Made by a program: the position numbers and the translations under genes
The notes under the pieces: model-generated
The model's database searches: none
Seen by the model: the letters and a program-made list of their open reading frames with translations, nothing else
Told to the model about the DNA's origin: nothing
Shown: piece by piece, positions 15,593 through 17,620 of the stretch
Numbering within the stretch: position 1 is the stretch's first letter
How the letters are laid out: each line of letters starts with the position of its first letter
Assembly: GCF_034651555.1 (NCBI RefSeq)
Contig: NZ_JAYEEQ010000031.1
Span: forward strand, 1 to 17,620
Source: Aurantibrevibacter litoralis
GTDB taxonomy: Bacteria > Bacteroidota > Bacteroidia > Flavobacteriales > Flavobacteriaceae
Length of the DNA stretch: 17,620 nucleotides
Direction of reading: 5' to 3'

Positions 15593-15994
15593 ATGAGTAG
15601 TAATATTAAAATTCCGAAATTCTGCCAACATTGTGGCCAGGCATTTGTTGCCCAAAAAACCACAACCCGCTTTTGTAGTCACAAATGTGCCAGTAGAGCA
15701 TACAAACAACGTAAGCGAGATGAGAAAGTAGATTCTACTCTAAAGGAGCAAATCAAATCCGTTACTTCTGCAAATTCCGAAAACTTGCAAAGTCTGCAAA
15801 GCCTGCCAATTCAAACAGGCAATTTTATCAATCTTAGAGATAAGGAGTTTTTAAGCGTTCAAGAAGCTGCCATTTTATTAGGTGCAAGCAGATGGACAAT
15901 TCAACGAATGATTCAAAGAGAAGACATAAAAGCAGGTAAGCTGGGCAGAAGAACCATTATACCACGTTCCGAAATTGATAATCTTTTTAACTGA
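15593..15994 (+). CDS. Zinc-ribbon plus HTH_17 (excisionase-like) protein
   Basis: A 133-residue DNA-binding protein in two parts. Residues 11-32 carry four cysteines as CQHC (Cys11, Cys14) and CSHKC (Cys28, Cys32), which can form a small zinc ribbon, followed by a basic stretch (RAYKQRKRDEK). A polar Ser/Gln-rich linker (about 47-80) leads to a MerR/excisionase-type winged helix (about 86-133): FLSVQEAAILLGASRWTIQRMIQREDIKAGKLGRRTIIPRSEID. The latter is the HTH_17 family found in many Xis proteins. It lies 6 nt before the integrase gene and presumably directs excision or regulates it. Its leader contains the 10-bp phased array and it encodes one more TTGTTGCCCA copy. Start chosen at the ATG directly after the array; an earlier in-frame start was not seen. 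Confidence 0.75.
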   Translation: MSSNIKIPKFCQHCGQAFVAQKTTTRFCSHKCASRAYKQRKRDEKVDSTLKEQIKSVTSANSENLQSLQSLPIQTGNFINLRDKEFLSVQEAAILLGASRWTIQRMIQREDIKAGKLGRRTIIPRSEIDNLFN

Positions 15995-16000
15995 TGAGCA

Positions 16001-17107
16001 ATGAAAATAACATTAAGACAACGCAAAAAGGGTAACAAGATTACCCTCTACCTTGACTACTACGACCAAGGCAAACGAGAGTATGAACATTTAGGTTTAT
16101 ACCTCACACCCGAACCCGACAAAGGAAGTTTAACCAAAGCCCAAAAGGACGAGAACAAAAAAATCCTTGAATTGGCTGAGAGCATCCGAAGTAAAAGGCA
16201 TTTAGAAGTTCAAAATAGCATTTACGGCTTCCGAGATAAAGAGAAATTGAAAGGCAGTTTTTTTGAGTTTTTTGATGCCCTTACAGAAAAGAAAAAAGCC
16301 AGCTTGGGTAATTATGGCAATTGGAATGCTGTCCGTATTCTGATAAAAGCCTACAATCCTAAAGATGTAACCTTTGAGCGTTTAGATAAAGAATGGGTTG
16401 AAGGATTCAAAGATTACCTGGACTATGAAGCCAAAACCAAAACAGGTGACGGAATTTCACTCAATACAAAATACAGCTATTTCAACAAATTGAGAGCTGC
16501 ACTCAAACAGGCTTTAAAAGAGGGCTTAATCAAATTTAATCCAGCGGAACAAGTAGAACCATTTCCACAGGATGATGTTGAGCGTGAATTTTTAACCCTT
16601 GAAGAATTACAGAAGTTAGCCAACACTCATTGCCGAAATGAAACGCTAAAGCGTATGTTCATTTTTTCTTGTCTAACTGGTTTAAGGTGGTCGGATATTG
16701 AGAAACTAAAATGGTCAGAAATTCAGCACTCAGATAATTTAGGCTACTTCATTCGTTTTCGTCAACAAAAAACCAACGGAGCAGAAACCTTACCTATTGC
16801 CGAAGAAGCAAGAGAACTTTTAGGAGAACAGAAAGAACCAAAAGAAAAGGTATTTACAGGGCTTAAATATGGCAACTGGAACAAAACCTACTTAAAGGAT
16901 TGGTTAATTGATGCTGGCATCAATAAGCACATCACATTCCACTGTGCCCGTCATACTTACGCTACGCTTCAGTTGACTTTAGGCACAGACATTTACACAG
17001 TTTCAAAATTATTAGGGCATAAAAACCTTTCTACTACCGAGATATACGCAAAGGTTATCAACGAGAAAAAGGTGGAAGCTGCCAACAAAATCAAAATCAA
17101 ATTATAA
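16001..17107 (+). CDS. Tyrosine recombinase / site-specific integrase
   Basis: A 368-residue tyrosine integrase of the type common in Bacteroidetes mobile elements. An N-terminal arm-DNA-binding domain (about 1-75; ITLRQRKKGNKITLYLDYY) is followed by a SAM-like core-binding domain (about 85-185) and the catalytic domain (about 195-360). Catalytic residues are in place: Arg229 in TGLRWSD, Lys257 in QQKTNG, His314 and Arg317 in FHCARH, His340 in LLGHKNLS, and nucleophile Tyr349 in TTEIYAKV. The enzyme should therefore be active in integration and excision. The preceding gene (excisionase-like, 6 nt away) and the following gene (2 nt away) suggest one transcript. The position next to mnmE suggests that the mnmE 3' end is its target. 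Confidence 0.93.
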   Translation: MKITLRQRKKGNKITLYLDYYDQGKREYEHLGLYLTPEPDKGSLTKAQKDENKKILELAESIRSKRHLEVQNSIYGFRDKEKLKGSFFEFFDALTEKKKASLGNYGNWNAVRILIKAYNPKDVTFERLDKEWVEGFKDYLDYEAKTKTGDGISLNTKYSYFNKLRAALKQALKEGLIKFNPAEQVEPFPQDDVEREFLTLEELQKLANTHCRNETLKRMFIFSCLTGLRWSDIEKLKWSEIQHSDNLGYFIRFRQQKTNGAETLPIAEEARELLGEQKEPKEKVFTGLKYGNWNKTYLKDWLIDAGINKHITFHCARHTYATLQLTLGTDIYTVSKLLGHKNLSTTEIYAKVINEKKVEAANKIKIKL

Positions 17108-17109
17108 GT

Positions 17110-17562
17110 ATGGAAGCACCGCAAATATTTTTAGTAGAAGAATTGGAATTAAGAATTTCAATTGAAGCAGTTGAGTACAAGCATAAGTTTGATAACTTTT
17201 GGGAAGAACACAAATTTGACCCTGATTATTTCAACCGATTTATGGAAGGTCCTTTATTGAGTGAATTTGTTCAAACCATTTACAAAAGAACCCAACACCT
17301 CAACAACAATGAAATCAATAAATACCTTACGGTATCATTGAGCCAGTTTAAAACCCATAGTCCAAAGCTACGCTTTGAAGCTATGAAAGAACAGTATTAT
17401 AGAGATTACTGGTATCCTAATGTTGAACCAGATCATTACTCTAAAATGTCAGAGTATGAAAACAAGTATTTCGGTCACGTTTTCAAATGGTATGAGAAAC
17501 ATTTCCACTTATTTCAAGAAGCCACAGAACAAGCCCTGCAAGACTGCAAACAACGGACATAG
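17110..17562 (+). CDS. Hypothetical protein downstream of the integrase
   Basis: I do not recognise this 150-residue protein. It is soluble, without signal peptide or membrane segment, and strongly enriched in Glu, Lys and aromatic residues (Phe, Tyr, Trp, His), for example KFDNFWEEHKFDPDYFNRF and FGHVFKWYEKHFHLFQEAT. It is probably all-helical. The start lies 2 nt after the integrase stop, so it is likely co-transcribed and perhaps translationally coupled. A role in recombination control or in the cargo of the element is possible, but nothing in the sequence supports a specific function. Confidence 0.7.
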   Translation: MEAPQIFLVEELELRISIEAVEYKHKFDNFWEEHKFDPDYFNRFMEGPLLSEFVQTIYKRTQHLNNNEINKYLTVSLSQFKTHSPKLRFEAMKEQYYRDYWYPNVEPDHYSKMSEYENKYFGHVFKWYEKHFHLFQEATEQALQDCKQRT

Positions 17563-17572
17563 TATACCACAT

Positions 17573-17620
17573 GTGCCGGGATAAAGTGAGCATAGCTCGC
17601 CGGATGAAAGTGAACCACCT
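17573..17620 (+). other. Structured sequence at window end, possible start of a group II intron
   Basis: From GTGCC at 17573 the sequence can fold: GTGAGC (17586-17591) with GCTCGC (17595-17600, one wobble pair) over an ATA loop, flanked by CCGG at 17576-17579 and 17600-17603. The start GTGCC and the run GGATGAAAGTGAACC recall the 5' part of bacterial group II introns, from memory only. The window ends before any maturase gene, so the call is weak. Confidence 0.25.

Noticed and set aside
15724..15731. Second att copy (GAAAGTAG as at the mnmE end)
   Set aside because: Only 8 bases match and it lies inside the HTH gene, so it is probably chance.

Overview
The window looks like chromosome of a member of the Flavobacteriaceae (Bacteroidetes). 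The support is the gliding-motility pair gldF-gldG directly followed by dnaN, a PhoH-purC pair divergent from a DUF62 gene, A+T-rich intergenic DNA, almost no Shine-Dalgarno sequences, and promoter-like TTTG / TAnnTTTG motifs typical of the phylum.

Layout. Positions 1-1292 are loosely packed: the truncated DNA-binding end of an AraC-type regulator, a small GlcG/HbpS-family gene with a clear terminator, and a gene-poor stretch ending in a dense cluster of hairpins. Positions 1293-4067 hold a membrane-anchored alpha/beta hydrolase, a YiaK-type 2,3-diketo-L-gulonate reductase, and a convergent NagD-like HAD phosphatase. After a gene-poor gap with a possible decayed reading frame (4068-4503) comes a two-gene operon with overlapping ends: a cNMP-binding/CBS/DUF294 protein and a DnaQ-fold exonuclease. 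Convergent to it lie purC and the PhoH-like ATPase gene (minus strand). A DUF62 (SAM hydrolase/fluorinase family) gene is divergent from PhoH. Then follow gldF-gldG, dnaN and mnmE, all on the plus strand.

Accessory end. Directly after mnmE (its CIGK end is intact) the content changes to what looks like the left end of an integrative element: a repeat-rich leader, a small zinc-ribbon/HTH (excisionase-like) protein, a tyrosine recombinase, and an unrecognised 150-aa protein. The window then ends inside a hairpin-rich sequence that might be the start of a group II intron. The 3' end of mnmE is a known attachment site for Salmonella genomic island 1, so a similar use of mnmE here is plausible. 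The far attachment site would lie outside the window.

Most interesting points: (1) the leader of the element carries two periodic repeat arrays, one of three TTGTTGCCCA copies exactly 31 bp apart and one of five GCA-headed units exactly 10 bp apart that runs into the start codon; (2) the DUF62 protein keeps the SAM-site motifs but appears to lack two of the three catalytic-triad residues of characterised SAM hydrolases; (3) a compact chain of palindromes lies at 1101-1289. All family assignments were made by reading motifs and from memory; no database search was run.
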